NCBI GenBank assembly: GCA_023269635.1 | Contig: JAHFPN010000011.1 | Location: forward strand, 1-32,583 | Length of the DNA: 32,583 bases | Source of the DNA: Hyphomicrobiales bacterium | GTDB lineage: Bacteria; Pseudomonadota; Alphaproteobacteria; Rhizobiales; Xanthobacteraceae | Reading direction: 5' to 3' | Part shown: piece after piece, positions 9,274 to 17,319 of the stretch | How positions within the stretch are numbered: position 1 is the stretch's first letter | Layout of the letters: the number at the start of each line of letters is the position of its first letter | Position numbers and translations under genes: made by a program | Notes under the pieces: generated by a model | Databases searched by the model: none | Seen by the model: the letters and a program-made list of their open reading frames with translations, nothing else | Told to the model about the DNA's origin: nothing

Positions 9274-9330
9274 GCGCGCCATCCTTCGAGGCTCGCAGCC
9301 TTTGGCCGCTCGCGCCTTAGGATGTCGCGC
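9274..9330. repeat. Imperfect palindrome between convergent genes (CATCCTTCGAGGC type)
   Basis: GCGCG-c-CATCCT (9274-9285) pairs with AGGATG-t-CGCGC (9319-9330), enclosing TCGAGGCTCGCAGCC and GCTCGCGCCTT. Palindromes containing CATCCTTCGAGGC with AGGATG are, from memory, abundant intergenic repeats in Bradyrhizobium-like genomes. It lies between convergent genes, where it can act as a bidirectional terminator. Its right arm contains the stop codon (TAA, 9319-9317 on the minus strand) and last codons of the hydrate-repair gene. Confidence 0.6.
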
Positions 9331-10822
9331 CCCTGATCAGCTTGGCGATCACCAGCCTCAACACCGGCTCAAGATCCTCGGAAATCATCGCCGGGCCAGC
9401 CAGCCGCGCCGCCTCGCCGTGCAGCCAGACCGCCGCGCAGGCGGCTTCGAATGCCGGCATGCCCTGGGCGAGCAGGCCGAGCACGATCCCGGCCAGCACG
9501 TCGCCGGTGCCGGCGGTGGCGAGCCAAGGCGGCGCGTTCTCGGCGACCGCGGCACGGCCGTCCGGCGCCGCCACCACCGTGTCCGGTCCCTTGAGCAGCA
9601 CGACGGTCTGAAGAACCCTTGCTGCGCCTCGCGCGCGCTCGACTTTCGATTCCAGCTTCAGGAGTTGCGGGTTCCGCTTGAAGAGTCGGGCGAACTCGCC
9701 CTCGTGCGGGGTCACGACGATGGGACTTTTCGGATTCTTCCTCAGGGCCTTGGCAAGCGAATCCGAATCTCCTGAAAAGCTTGAAATAGCGTCGGCATCC
9801 ACCACCATCGCCCGGCCGAGCTTGGCTGCGGCCACCACCGCGTCCCGCGTGGCCTTGCCCACCCCCTGGCCCGGTCCGAGCAGCACCGCGTTCAGCCGCC
9901 GGTCGGCAAGAAGGTTAACGAGTCCTTTCGCGCCGTTCGCCTCCCGGACCATCACCGCCATCAGGCTCGCGGCCAGCACCGGCACTGCCGCCCGCGGCGC
10001 CGCCACCGTCACCAGTCCCGCGCCCGCGCGCAGCGCGGCCCGCGCCGCGAGCCGCGCCGCGCCGGTGGCGTGCATCGGCCCGCTCACCACCACCGCGTGG
10101 CCGCGGTCGTATTTGTGGCCCTCCGGCCGCGGCACCGGATAGACCGCGCGCCAGAGCGGCGGCTCGTTTGTTAAGGTCTTAGGACTCACCTCGGCCACGG
10201 TCGCGTCCTTGATCCCGATATCGGCCACCTGCACCTGTCCGGCATAGAGCCGGCCGGGCATCAGGACCAGGCCCACCTTACGGCGACAAAAGGTGATGGT
10301 CTCCGTGGCCCGCACCGCGGCGCCGCGCACATTGCCGCTCACACCGTCGATGCCGCTCGGAAGATCGACCGCGATCACCGGCGCCTTCGCCGCACTGATC
10401 GCATCCACTGCAGCGCGTGCGTCGCCCACGAGATCGCGCGCAAGGCCGGCGCCGAACAACGCATCCACGATCAGCCCGGCGTCCGCGAAAGCGTCCGCTG
10501 CGATCGGCCGTATGTCCCCCTTCCAGCGCCGGGCGGCTTCCGCCGCGTCGCCCCGCAGCGCTTCGCGGGCGCCGAGCAGATGGAGACGCACCGGAATCCC
10601 GCGCTCGGCGAGCAAACGCGCGGTCACGAACCCATCGCCGCCGTTGTTGCCCGGGCCGCACGCGACCACGACCCCGCCGCCGAGCGGCAAGCGCGCGGCA
10701 ACCGCCTCCGCCACCGCCCGCCCCGCCCGTTCCATCAACTCGATCGAAGGCGTGCCGGCCGCGACCGTGCGGCGATCGGCCTCGGCCATTTCGGCGGGAG
10801 TCAGAAGCTCCTGCATCGTCAT
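9317..10822 (-). CDS. nnr: Bifunctional NAD(P)H-hydrate epimerase / ADP-dependent dehydratase
   Basis: Repairs damaged NADHX and NADPHX in two steps: the N-terminal YjeF_N domain epimerises the R form, and the C-terminal carbohydrate-kinase-like domain dehydrates the S form using ADP or ATP. The N domain shows GPGNNGGDG near residue 55, and the C domain shows ATAGTGDVLAG, with the anion-hole GTGD characteristic of the dehydratase. The product of about 501 residues matches fused bacterial Nnr proteins. The ATG at 10822 is preferred to one ten codons upstream because GGAAGG lies five bases before it. The gene diverges from glnB, an arrangement common in Hyphomicrobiales. Its stop codon lies inside a palindromic repeat, so its last residues derive from the repeat. 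Confidence 0.95.
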   Translation of the reverse strand: MTMQELLTPAEMAEADRRTVAAGTPSIELMERAGRAVAEAVAARLPLGGGVVVACGPGNNGGDGFVTARLLAERGIPVRLHLLGAREALRGDAAEAARRWKGDIRPIAADAFADAGLIVDALFGAGLARDLVGDARAAVDAISAAKAPVIAVDLPSGIDGVSGNVRGAAVRATETITFCRRKVGLVLMPGRLYAGQVQVADIGIKDATVAEVSPKTLTNEPPLWRAVYPVPRPEGHKYDRGHAVVVSGPMHATGAARLAARAALRAGAGLVTVAAPRAAVPVLAASLMAVMVREANGAKGLVNLLADRRLNAVLLGPGQGVGKATRDAVVAAAKLGRAMVVDADAISSFSGDSDSLAKALRKNPKSPIVVTPHEGEFARLFKRNPQLLKLESKVERARGAARVLQTVVLLKGPDTVVAAPDGRAAVAENAPPWLATAGTGDVLAGIVLGLLAQGMPAFEAACAAVWLHGEAARLAGPAMISEDLEPVLRLVIAKLIRGATS

Positions 10823-10944
10823 CGCCTTCCGCGAAATCGGCGAGCGGCCCAACTACATAACCCGACCGCCAGCGCACGTCCTTTGCGCTTGTTCACCCCC
10901 GAGCGGCGGGCATGCGGCCCCGCTTGCTTCTTTCGGCGCCAGCA

Positions 10945-10961
10945 TGCACAAACGCTGGGCA
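10945..10961 (+). promoter_or_regulatory. Candidate NtrC-binding site upstream of glnB
   Basis: TGCACA-AACGC-TGGGCA matches the NtrC consensus TGCACC-N5-GGTGCA at nine of twelve positions and keeps the invariant TGC-N11-GCA. It ends about 85 bases before the sigma54 -24 element, a normal distance for an enhancer-type site. Activation by phosphorylated NtrC under nitrogen limitation is inferred. Confidence 0.45.
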
Positions 10962-11044
10962 TGCGGTCGGATGGGCACCGGCGGCGGGGGCCCGGCATTC
11001 ATCTAACGCCTTGAATCCAAAAGGCTAACTCGAATCGGCCCGGC

Positions 11045-11060
11045 TGGCATGGGACCTGCT
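11045..11060 (+). promoter_or_regulatory. Sigma54 (RpoN) promoter of glnB-glnA
   Basis: TGGCATGGGACCTGCT fits the sigma54 consensus TGGCACG-N4-TTGCW at all but two positions: GG at -24 and GC at -12 are both present with correct spacing. It lies 48 bases before the glnB ATG. The glnBA operons of rhizobia are known to be driven by NtrC and sigma54. Confidence 0.75.
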
Positions 11061-11108
11061 ACCGCTCGACCGCCGGACGGGGGCGGCGAGCCGGCCGGGA
11101 GAAACGCG

Positions 11109-11447
<339 letters not shown>

Positions 11448-11468
11448 CCATTAGCCAATCACAGGGAA

Positions 11469-11484
11469 CCCCGGGCCCGCGGGG
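11469..11484 (+). other. Intercistronic hairpin between glnB and glnA
   Basis: CCCCG (11469-11473) and CGGGG (11480-11484) can pair around a six-base loop, 25 bases before the glnA ATG. No T-tract follows. It may set the glnB/glnA expression ratio by RNA processing or partial attenuation. Confidence 0.3.
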
Positions 11485-11508
11485 ATCGAACCAGAAGGGG
11501 ATGTGCTT

Positions 11509-12918
11509 ATGAAGACCGCGAAGGAAGTCCTCAAATTCATGAAGGACAAAGACGTCAAGTATGTGGACTGCCGTTTCACCGACCCGCGCGGCAAGTGGCA
11601 GCACGTCACGTTCGACCTTTCGCTGTTCGGCGAGGATGCGTTCGCCGAGGGCGTGATGTTCGACGGCTCCTCGATCGCGGGATGGAAGCCGATCCACGAG
11701 TCCGACATGAACCTGATGCCGGATCCGGAGACCGCCTGCATCGATCCGTTCTTCGCCGAGACCACGCTGTCAGTGGTCTGCGACGTCTTGGAACCCATGA
11801 CCGGCGAGCCCTATAACCGCGACCCGCGTTCGATCGCCAGGAAGGCCGTCGCCTATCTCAAGTCCACCGGCGTCGGCGACACCGCCTATTTCGGGCCCGA
11901 GGCCGAGTTCTTCATCTTCGACGACGTGCGCTTCAAGGCCGATCCCTACAACACCGGCTTCAAGATCGATTCGATCGAACTGCCGACCAACATGGACACC
12001 GAGTACGAGGGCGGCAACCTCGGCCACCGCATGCGCACCAAGGGCGGCTATTTCCCGGTGCCGCCGCAGGATTCGGTGCAGGACATGCGCTCCGAGATGC
12101 TCGGCGCCATGGCCAAGATGGGGGTCAAGGTCGAGAAGCATCACCACGAGGTCGGCGCCGCCCAGCACGAGCTCGGCATGCAGTTCTCGCCGCTCGTGCG
12201 CATGGCCGACCAAATGCAGATCTACAAATATTGCATCCACATGGTCGCCAACATCTACGGCAAGACCGCCACCTTCATGCCCAAGCCGATTTACGGCGAC
12301 AACGGCTCGGGCATGCACTGTCATCAGTCAATCTGGAAGGGCGACAAGCCTACGTTCGCCGGCAACAAGTACGCGGATCTTTCCGACACCTGCCTGCACT
12401 ACATCGCCGGCATCCTGAAGCACGCGCGCACCATCAACGCCTTCGCCAACCCGACCACCAACTCGTACAAGCGGCTGGTGCCGGGGTTCGAGGCACCGGT
12501 GCTCCTGGCCTACTCGGTGCGCAACCGCTCGGCCGGATGCCGGATACCGCTCGCCTCCTCGCCGAAAGGAAAGCGCGTCGAGGTGCGCTACCCCGATCCG
12601 TGCGCCAATCCCTATCTCGCGTTTGCCGCCATGTTGCTCGCGGGGCTCGACGGCGTCGTGAACAAGCTCGACCCCGGCCCGGCGATCGACAAAGACCTCT
12701 ATGATCTGCCGCCGCGCGAGCTGAAGAAGATCCCGACCGTGTGCGGTAGTTTGCGCGAGGCGCTCGGCTATCTCGACAAGGATCGCGAGTTCCTGAAAAA
12801 AGGCGGCGTGTTCGACGACGACTTCATCGACGCCTATATCAGCCTGAAGATGCAGGAGGTGATCCGCTTCGAGCACACCCCGCATCCGGTCGAGTTCGAC
12901 ATGTATTATTCGGCCTGA
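11509..12918 (+). CDS. glnA: Glutamine synthetase, type I
   Basis: Dodecameric cytoplasmic enzyme that makes glutamine from glutamate, ammonia and ATP. The 469-residue product has the length and sequence of GSI-beta. Landmarks are [10 protein letters not shown] in the N-terminal part, the active-site [10 protein letters not shown], the [10 protein letters not shown] signature, the ATP-site region [17 protein letters not shown], and the adenylylation site Y398 in DLYDLPP. Adenylylation control through GlnE is therefore expected, and GlnB normally governs it, so the broken glnB upstream matters. The ATG at 11509 is chosen over the GTG at 11503 because AGAAGGGG lies eight bases upstream. A mini-frame ATG-TGC-TTA-TGA at 11501 overlaps the start. 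The gene is co-oriented with glnB, 61 bases away. Confidence 0.98.
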   Translation: MKTAKEVLKFMKDKDVKYVDCRFTDPRGKWQHVTFDLSLFGEDAFAEGVMFDGSSIAGWKPIHESDMNLMPDPETACIDPFFAETTLSVVCDVLEPMTGEPYNRDPRSIARKAVAYLKSTGVGDTAYFGPEAEFFIFDDVRFKADPYNTGFKIDSIELPTNMDTEYEGGNLGHRMRTKGGYFPVPPQDSVQDMRSEMLGAMAKMGVKVEKHHHEVGAAQHELGMQFSPLVRMADQMQIYKYCIHMVANIYGKTATFMPKPIYGDNGSGMHCHQSIWKGDKPTFAGNKYADLSDTCLHYIAGILKHARTINAFANPTTNSYKRLVPGFEAPVLLAYSVRNRSAGCRIPLASSPKGKRVEVRYPDPCANPYLAFAAMLLAGLDGVVNKLDPGPAIDKDLYDLPPRELKKIPTVCGSLREALGYLDKDREFLKKGGVFDDDFIDAYISLKMQEVIRFEHTPHPVEFDMYYSA

Positions 12919-12943
12919 GCTCGCTCCGACCGATGCCAGACAA

Positions 12944-12975
12944 ACGGGGCGCCGCAAGGCGCCCCGTATTGCATT
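12944..12975. terminator. Terminator after glnA
   Basis: ACGGGGCGCC (12944-12953) and GGCGCCCCGT (12958-12967) form a perfect 10-bp stem closed by a GCAA tetraloop, followed by ATTGCATT. It lies 25 bases past the glnA stop and 30 bases from the end of the convergent cyclase gene, so it can serve both. Confidence 0.8.
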
Positions 12976-12997
12976 CTCGGTCGACCGGCCGGCGCGC

Positions 12998-14176
12998 TCA
13001 AGCGGCGAGCCGGGGCCGGTTTTCGACCGCGACCTCGACCCGGTCGCGGCCGTGCGTCTTGGCCCGGTAGAGCGCCTCGTCCGCGCGGCAGAGCAGGTCC
13101 TTGATTTCTTCGTCACCGTCCTCCGCGATCGCAACGCCAATGCTGACCGTGGCGCCCACATCATGGCCGTCGATGTTCCGGGTCGCCGCTGCGAACGCGG
13201 CCCGCACCCGCTCCGCGGCGGCCACCGCCTCCTCGGGTTTGGCGACCGAAAGCAGCGCCGCGAACTCCTCGCCGCCGATGCGGCCGACGATATCGGTCGG
13301 CCGCAGGACCTGGTGCGCGGCCGCCGCGAACCGACAGAGCACTTGATCGCCCAACGCATGACCGAAGCGATCGTTGACGCGCTTGAACCGGTCGAGGTCG
13401 AACATCAGCGCCGCGATCGGCGTGCCGTCGCGCCGCTCGCGGCGGATGCGCCGGCGCGCGAGCGCCATGAAGGCGCGCCGGTTGCCGAGCCCGGTGAGCG
13501 GGTCGATGCGCGCGACCATCATCTGATGCAGCTCGAGGCGCTCCTTGGCCATGGCGATCACCAGGAAGGCGATCGACATTTCGCAGACCAACGAGGCGAG
13601 AACGCTCGCGGCCAGCCACGGGCTGACCAGCCTGTAGGCTTCTTCGACGCCGATCGGCGAAGCGATGCTCAGCGGAACGCGGGCGATCAGCACGGCCGCG
13701 GCGACCACCAGAAGCACGATCGCGGGCCAACGGGAAACGAGCGGTTCCTCGCGACCGCGCCAGATCTCGAAAGCCGCCGCTACCATGTAGGCGCCCGCCA
13801 CCAGTGCGGAGAGGCCAAAGCCCAAGTTGGGATCCAGCGCCGCGCCCGGGATCGTGTTGCTCGCGATCACGACCAAGGGCCCGACGCACATCCACCCGAG
13901 CGCGACCGGCCGGCCGTCGAATCGCCGCGCCCCGCTCCACATCAGGGCGACCGCGACGACATTGACCATCCAGCCCAGGCTGATCAGCCAAGGTTGTCTG
14001 AGCGCGACCGCCCCCATCAACATGGTGATCGAGCCGCCATAGGCGAGATAGGCTGCGCCCCACCATGGCAGTGCGCGGACAGTCCGGTTCTGCAGCCCGG
14101 TGAACAAGAGCAGCAGCCCGAGCGTGAACACGAGACCCGCTTCGACCGCAGCCACGGTCTCGAAATGCAGCGACAT
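12998..14176 (-). CDS. Membrane diguanylate cyclase (seven-helix sensor plus GGDEF)
   Basis: Predicted to make cyclic di-GMP from two GTP at the inner membrane. About seven hydrophobic segments lie between residues 10 and 210, with no recognisable named sensor domain. The GGDEF domain follows at about 220-385. It has the DPLTGLGNRRAF entry motif, FDLDRFKRVND with the metal-binding Asp, the active-site signature GGEEF at 301-305 and an inhibitory I-site RPTD at 292-295, five residues before it. It should therefore be active and feedback-inhibited. No EAL domain is present. The ATG at 14176 is adopted; no strong ribosome-binding site was seen. It converges on glnA. Its signal is unknown, but the polysaccharide locus further along is a plausible output. 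Confidence 0.9.
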   Translation of the reverse strand: MSLHFETVAAVEAGLVFTLGLLLLFTGLQNRTVRALPWWGAAYLAYGGSITMLMGAVALRQPWLISLGWMVNVVAVALMWSGARRFDGRPVALGWMCVGPLVVIASNTIPGAALDPNLGFGLSALVAGAYMVAAAFEIWRGREEPLVSRWPAIVLLVVAAAVLIARVPLSIASPIGVEEAYRLVSPWLAASVLASLVCEMSIAFLVIAMAKERLELHQMMVARIDPLTGLGNRRAFMALARRRIRRERRDGTPIAALMFDLDRFKRVNDRFGHALGDQVLCRFAAAAHQVLRPTDIVGRIGGEEFAALLSVAKPEEAVAAAERVRAAFAAATRNIDGHDVGATVSIGVAIAEDGDEEIKDLLCRADEALYRAKTHGRDRVEVAVENRPRLAA

Positions 14177-14319
14177 TGTCCCCCTGCGGAATGGGTGGCG
14201 AACGATCTGACGGCGACCCTGTAACCCGGTTTCCGCAAAAAAAGCTGTGTACGGATATCTCCGAATTTATCGCTTCGGTTCGCAAAACCTTAACGCTGTG
14301 GCGACCGCGGCGACGCCGG

Positions 14320-14457
14320 CTAGAGCGGAAACAGCGCCCTGCCCTGCAGCGCCTGGATGAAGACGGCGGCGGTTACAACGAACCAAACCGCGATCGAAGC
14401 CCAAACAATGGCGCGGCCCGCGGTGCGCGGCGCGGTGCCCCAGCTCGCGCGACCGCG
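14320..14457 (-). pseudogene. Possible truncated membrane-protein tail
   Basis: The minus-strand frame encodes about 45 residues with one clear hydrophobic helix (AIVWASIAVWFVVTAAVFI) and a stop at 14320. No start codon is found near the beginning of the protein-like part. The frame is open further upstream to 14556, but that part is antisense to the TetR remnant and does not look like protein. It is either the surviving 3' end of a lost gene or a small membrane protein using an uncommon start. I do not recognise a family. Confidence 0.3.
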
Positions 14458-14628
14458 CTCGATCCAACCCTGATGCGCGCCTGGGCGGTGGTGCATGGCA
14501 TCGCGACGCTCGCGATCGAGGGTCGCCTGGACCCGCGCGGCCGGAAGCATGACCAAAAGCTGCTCGCGACCGTGCGCGTCGCGCTCGGTATGCAGGTCGA
14601 CGCCTACCGCCGCGAGAGCGGCGGCTAG
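14455..14628 (+). pseudogene. Remnant of a TetR-family regulator (C-terminal WHG-type domain)
   Basis: The last 57 codons of a plus-strand frame read ALDPTLMRAWAVVHGIATL and onward to a TAG at 14626. The AWAVVHGIATLAIEG stretch closely resembles the conserved WxxVHG helix of the TetR ligand-binding domain. No helix-turn-helix or start codon belongs to it: upstream the frame is low-quality sequence, and another protein-like stretch on the opposite strand begins at the same point (about 14455). This looks like a gene fragment left by a deletion or rearrangement. Confidence 0.5.
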
Positions 14629-14840
14629 GCCAGGAGGAACATGCCCGCGAGCGCGATCAACGGCAGGCAGCAGACCAGCACGCGCCGGCGCGCGCGCAGG
14701 TCCAGATACTTGCCGATCAAAGCGCGGTGGAGTTCCTCGGCCGACTGGTGGGTGCAGGCGAGCGCGAATCCGGCCCCCTCGGCCGCGAGGTCGAGGCGGG
14801 CAAGTTCGGCGCCCATGCTGCGGGTCGCTCCGATCGCCAT
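14625..14840 (-). CDS. Small hypothetical membrane protein
   Basis: A frame of 71 residues with a mixed amphipathic N-terminal half (AELARLDLAAEGAGFALACTH) and a C-terminal hydrophobic helix after a basic cluster (LRARRRVLVCCLPLIALAG). This suggests a C-terminally anchored or single-pass protein with the N-terminus in the cytoplasm. Composition looks protein-like, but no good ribosome-binding site precedes the ATG at 14840. Its end overlaps the stop of the TetR remnant on the other strand by four bases. I do not recognise a family and assign no function. Confidence 0.45.
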   Translation of the reverse strand: MAIGATRSMGAELARLDLAAEGAGFALACTHQSAEELHRALIGKYLDLRARRRVLVCCLPLIALAGMFLLA

Positions 14841-14895
14841 GCGGAGAAGGCTAGGCTTGGCTCGTTAACGAGGTCTTACCCGGCTGCGAGCTCGC

Positions 14896-15372
14896 CTAGC
14901 GCTTGGAGAACTGGAAGCTCCGGCGCGCCTTCTTGCGCCCGTACTTCTTGCGCTCGACCACGCGCGAATCGCGGGTGAGGAAGCCGCCCTTCTTGAGGGC
15001 GCCGCGCAGCTCCGGCTCGAAATAGGTGAGCGCGCGCGAGATCCCGTGCCGGAGCGCGCCGGCCTGGCCGGAAAGCCCGCCGCCCGAGACCGTGCAATTC
15101 ACGTCGTATTGGCCGGCGCGGTTCGCCGCCACGAACGGCTGCTGGATCAGCATGCGCAGCACCGGACGCGCGAAATAGACCTCGATCGATCTCTCGTTGA
15201 TGGTGATCTTGCCGGGGCCGGGCATGATCCAGACCCGCGCCACCGCGTCCTTGCGCTTGCCGGTGGCGTAGGCGCGGCCCTTGGCGTCGAGCTTCTGCAC
15301 ATACTTCGGCGCCTCCGGCACTGCCGGCTTCAGCGCCGCCAATCCTTCGAGCGATTGCACGGTGTCGGCCAT
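14896..15372 (-). CDS. rpsI: 30S ribosomal protein S9
   Basis: Component of the small-subunit head whose C-terminal tail reaches the P-site tRNA. The product has 158 residues: an alphaproteobacterial N-terminal extension of about 30, then the S9 core ([17 protein letters not shown]-type [17 protein letters not shown]) and the invariant C-terminus SFQFSKR. GAGGA lies eight bases before the ATG at 15372. The ATG shares one base with the TGA of rplM, so translation is probably coupled. Confidence 0.98.
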   Translation of the reverse strand: MADTVQSLEGLAALKPAVPEAPKYVQKLDAKGRAYATGKRKDAVARVWIMPGPGKITINERSIEVYFARPVLRMLIQQPFVAANRAGQYDVNCTVSGGGLSGQAGALRHGISRALTYFEPELRGALKKGGFLTRDSRVVERKKYGRKKARRSFQFSKR

Positions 15373-15836
15373 CAGGCGGTCCTCTTGTTCTTCGAATTCA
15401 TCGCGCCGACGTCGAGCGCGACCGGATTCTGCGCCGCGTGCGGATGATCCGGACCCTTGTAGACCCGCAGGTTTCGGAGCTGCCTGCGGGCGAGCGGTCC
15501 CTCGTCGAGCATGCGCTCGACCGCTTTTTCGAGCACGCGCTCGGGAAACTTGCTCTGCAGAATGAACTTGGCTTTGCGGTCCTTGATTCCGCCCGGGAAG
15601 CCGGTGTGGTGGTGATAGACCTTCTGGTCGAGCTTCCGGCCGGTCAGCACCACCTTCTCGGCGTTCACCACCACGACGTTGTCGCCGCAATCGACGTGCG
15701 GGGTGTAGCGCGGCGAGTGCTTGCCCCTGAGCCGCATGGCGATGATCGAAGCGAGTCTACCGACCACCAGCCCGGCGGCGTCGATCAGCACCCACTTCTT
15801 CACGATCTCTGCCGGCTTGGCCGAATAGGTCTTCAT
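15372..15836 (-). CDS. rplM: 50S ribosomal protein L13
   Basis: Early-assembly protein of the large ribosomal subunit, 154 residues. It begins [20 protein letters not shown] and contains the conserved [23 protein letters not shown] and [13 protein letters not shown]. It is first in the rplM-rpsI operon, overlapping rpsI by one base. A promoter and inverted repeat lie 50-80 bases upstream. An AT-richer gap of 130 bases separates it from the thioesterase gene on the same strand. Confidence 0.98.
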   Translation of the reverse strand: MKTYSAKPAEIVKKWVLIDAAGLVVGRLASIIAMRLRGKHSPRYTPHVDCGDNVVVVNAEKVVLTGRKLDQKVYHHHTGFPGGIKDRKAKFILQSKFPERVLEKAVERMLDEGPLARRQLRNLRVYKGPDHPHAAQNPVALDVGAMNSKNKRTA

Positions 15837-15884
15837 GCTCAGTCCGTTGGACAGCGGTGCTCAAGCGGCCCGCGAGGTCGGCGG

Positions 15885-15914
15885 GTTCTAGACGTTGACC
15901 GCGCCACGGTCAAC
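15885..15914 (-). promoter_or_regulatory. rplM-rpsI promoter embedded in an inverted repeat
   Basis: On the minus strand TTGACC (15913-15908) is followed 17 bases later by TAGAAC (15890-15885), a sigma70-like pair. The -35 lies in one arm of an inverted repeat GTTGACCG (15894-15901) / CGGTCAAC (15907-15914) with a five-base spacer. The palindrome could be an operator or chance symmetry of the promoter. Confidence 0.5.
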
Positions 15915-15966
15915 GGCTTACGGCGGTAATTATTCTTTCGATTTCAATAGCATACCAATATGGTAA

Positions 15967-16407
15967 TTAGTTGCCGTCGTCCAAGTCCCGCTGCGGCGGA
16001 ATGGAATAGGTCGCGACCGCATGCGACACGAGCTCGCCGCCGGCCGCCGGCCGGATCCCCACCTCGCATACCGCGAGCCGTTTCCCGAGCTTGATCAGCT
16101 TGCATTCGGCCAGGAGGTCGCCGGGGTCGGCCTTGCGCAGGAAATTGATCGAAAGGTTGGTGGTGACCGCAAGCGGCACCGGGCCGAGCGCGGAGAGGAT
16201 CGCCACATAGGCGGTCGCGTCCGAGAGCGCCATCAGCGCGGGCCCCGAGACCGTGCCTCCCGGCCGCAAGTGCCGCTCGCCCGCGCTGAAGCGCACGGTG
16301 GCGGTGTGCTTGCCCACCGCCTCCACCCGCGACGGCCGCCCGGGCCCGAACGCCTGCGGAAATACCTTGGCGAGATAGGCCTGGAGCTCGTCGGCGTTCA
16401 TCTTCAT
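15967..16407 (-). CDS. PaaI-type hotdog-fold thioesterase
   Basis: Predicted acyl-CoA thioesterase of 146 residues, the usual size for a single hotdog domain. The PaaI-like core is visible as RPGGTVSGPALMALSDATAYVAI, where the helix carries the catalytic acidic residue (D in SDA), followed by AVTTNLSINFLRKADPGDL and a strand pair ending VSHAVATYSIP. The ATG at 16407 has GAGAGGG about nine bases upstream; a second in-frame ATG follows two codons later. The gene precedes rplM on the same strand, an order found in related genomes. It diverges from the crotonase-like gene, 84 bases away. The substrate is unknown. Confidence 0.88.
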   Translation of the reverse strand: MKMNADELQAYLAKVFPQAFGPGRPSRVEAVGKHTATVRFSAGERHLRPGGTVSGPALMALSDATAYVAILSALGPVPLAVTTNLSINFLRKADPGDLLAECKLIKLGKRLAVCEVGIRPAAGGELVSHAVATYSIPPQRDLDDGN

Positions 16408-16491
16408 CGGCCGTAACCCTCTCCATCGCCTCGCGCTCGCGCCGCTGGGCGTGCTTCGGATACAATGCCGCCCGCGAAAGGCAAGAACCCG

Positions 16492-17319
16492 ATGCCGAAA
16501 TCCGCTGCCGCGTCGGTTCCGGACGCATCCGCCCCGATCCTGCTGCGCGAGGACCGCGACGGCATTGCGACGCTGATCCTCAACCGTCCGCAGGCACGGA
16601 ACGCTCTCTCCGAGGCGTTGATCGATGGGCTGTCTGCGGCGCTGAAGAATATCGCTGCCGACAGATCGGTCCGCGCCGTGGTGCTCGCTGCCAATGGCCC
16701 CGTGTTCTCCGCCGGACATGATTTGAGGGAGATGACCGCGCACCGGAACGACCCCGACCGCGGCCGTGCCTATTTCCATTGGCTGTTCGAGCGCAGCGCC
16801 GAGATAATGCTTTCGGTGGTTCACCTGCCGCAGCCGGTCGTCGCCTGCGTACAGGGAATGGCGACGGCAGCGGGCTGCCAGCTCGTGGCGAGCTGCGATC
16901 TCGTGGTCGCCTCGGAAGCCGCGCGCTTCTCGACGCCGGGGGTTCAGATCGGCCTCTTCTGCTCCGCCCCCATGGTGCCGCTCTCGCGCAAGGTGGCTTC
17001 GAACCACGCGATGGAAATGCTGCTCACCGGTGAGGCGATAACCGCCGCGCGCGCGCGTGAGATCGGGCTCGTCAATCGCGTCGTATCCGTCAGCAGGGAA
17101 CGCGAGGAAGCCTTCGCGCTCGCGCGCACGATCGCGCAGAAATCGACCCATATCGTCAAGATCGGCAAGGAGGCGTTCTATCGCCAGATCGAGATGCAGC
17201 TTACCGACGCCTACCGCTACGGCGCCGGCGTCATGGCCGAGAACATGCTCGCCCATGACGCTGCCGAAGGCATCAACGCGTTTCTGGAGAAGCGTGCGCC
17301 GAAGTGGGAAGACCGGTGA
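16492..17319 (+). CDS. Crotonase-superfamily protein, ECHDC3-like, lacking both catalytic glutamates
   Basis: Crotonase fold of 275 residues with CoA-site sequence ARNALS and the oxyanion-hole segment FSAGHDLREM. The second oxyanion segment is GMATAAGCQLVASCDLV. In enoyl-CoA hydratase the catalytic Glu144 and Glu164 lie in GCE and PE(I). Here these positions are Q130 (GCQL) and G150 (TPGVQIGLF), so ordinary hydratase chemistry is not expected. The pattern matches the ECHDC3 subgroup, whose reaction I do not know. The start is uncertain: 16465 is in frame, but 16492 has AAAGG at a usable distance. The stop overlaps the GTG of the CoA-binding gene by four bases, so the pair is translationally coupled. 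Confidence 0.88.
   Translation: MPKSAAASVPDASAPILLREDRDGIATLILNRPQARNALSEALIDGLSAALKNIAADRSVRAVVLAANGPVFSAGHDLREMTAHRNDPDRGRAYFHWLFERSAEIMLSVVHLPQPVVACVQGMATAAGCQLVASCDLVVASEAARFSTPGVQIGLFCSAPMVPLSRKVASNHAMEMLLTGEAITAARAREIGLVNRVVSVSREREEAFALARTIAQKSTHIVKIGKEAFYRQIEMQLTDAYRYGAGVMAENMLAHDAAEGINAFLEKRAPKWEDR

Noticed and set aside
16408-17256. N-terminal half of a 429-codon frame upstream of the thioesterase
   Set aside because: It is antisense to the crotonase-like gene; only the part from the ATG at 16407 looks like a hotdog protein.
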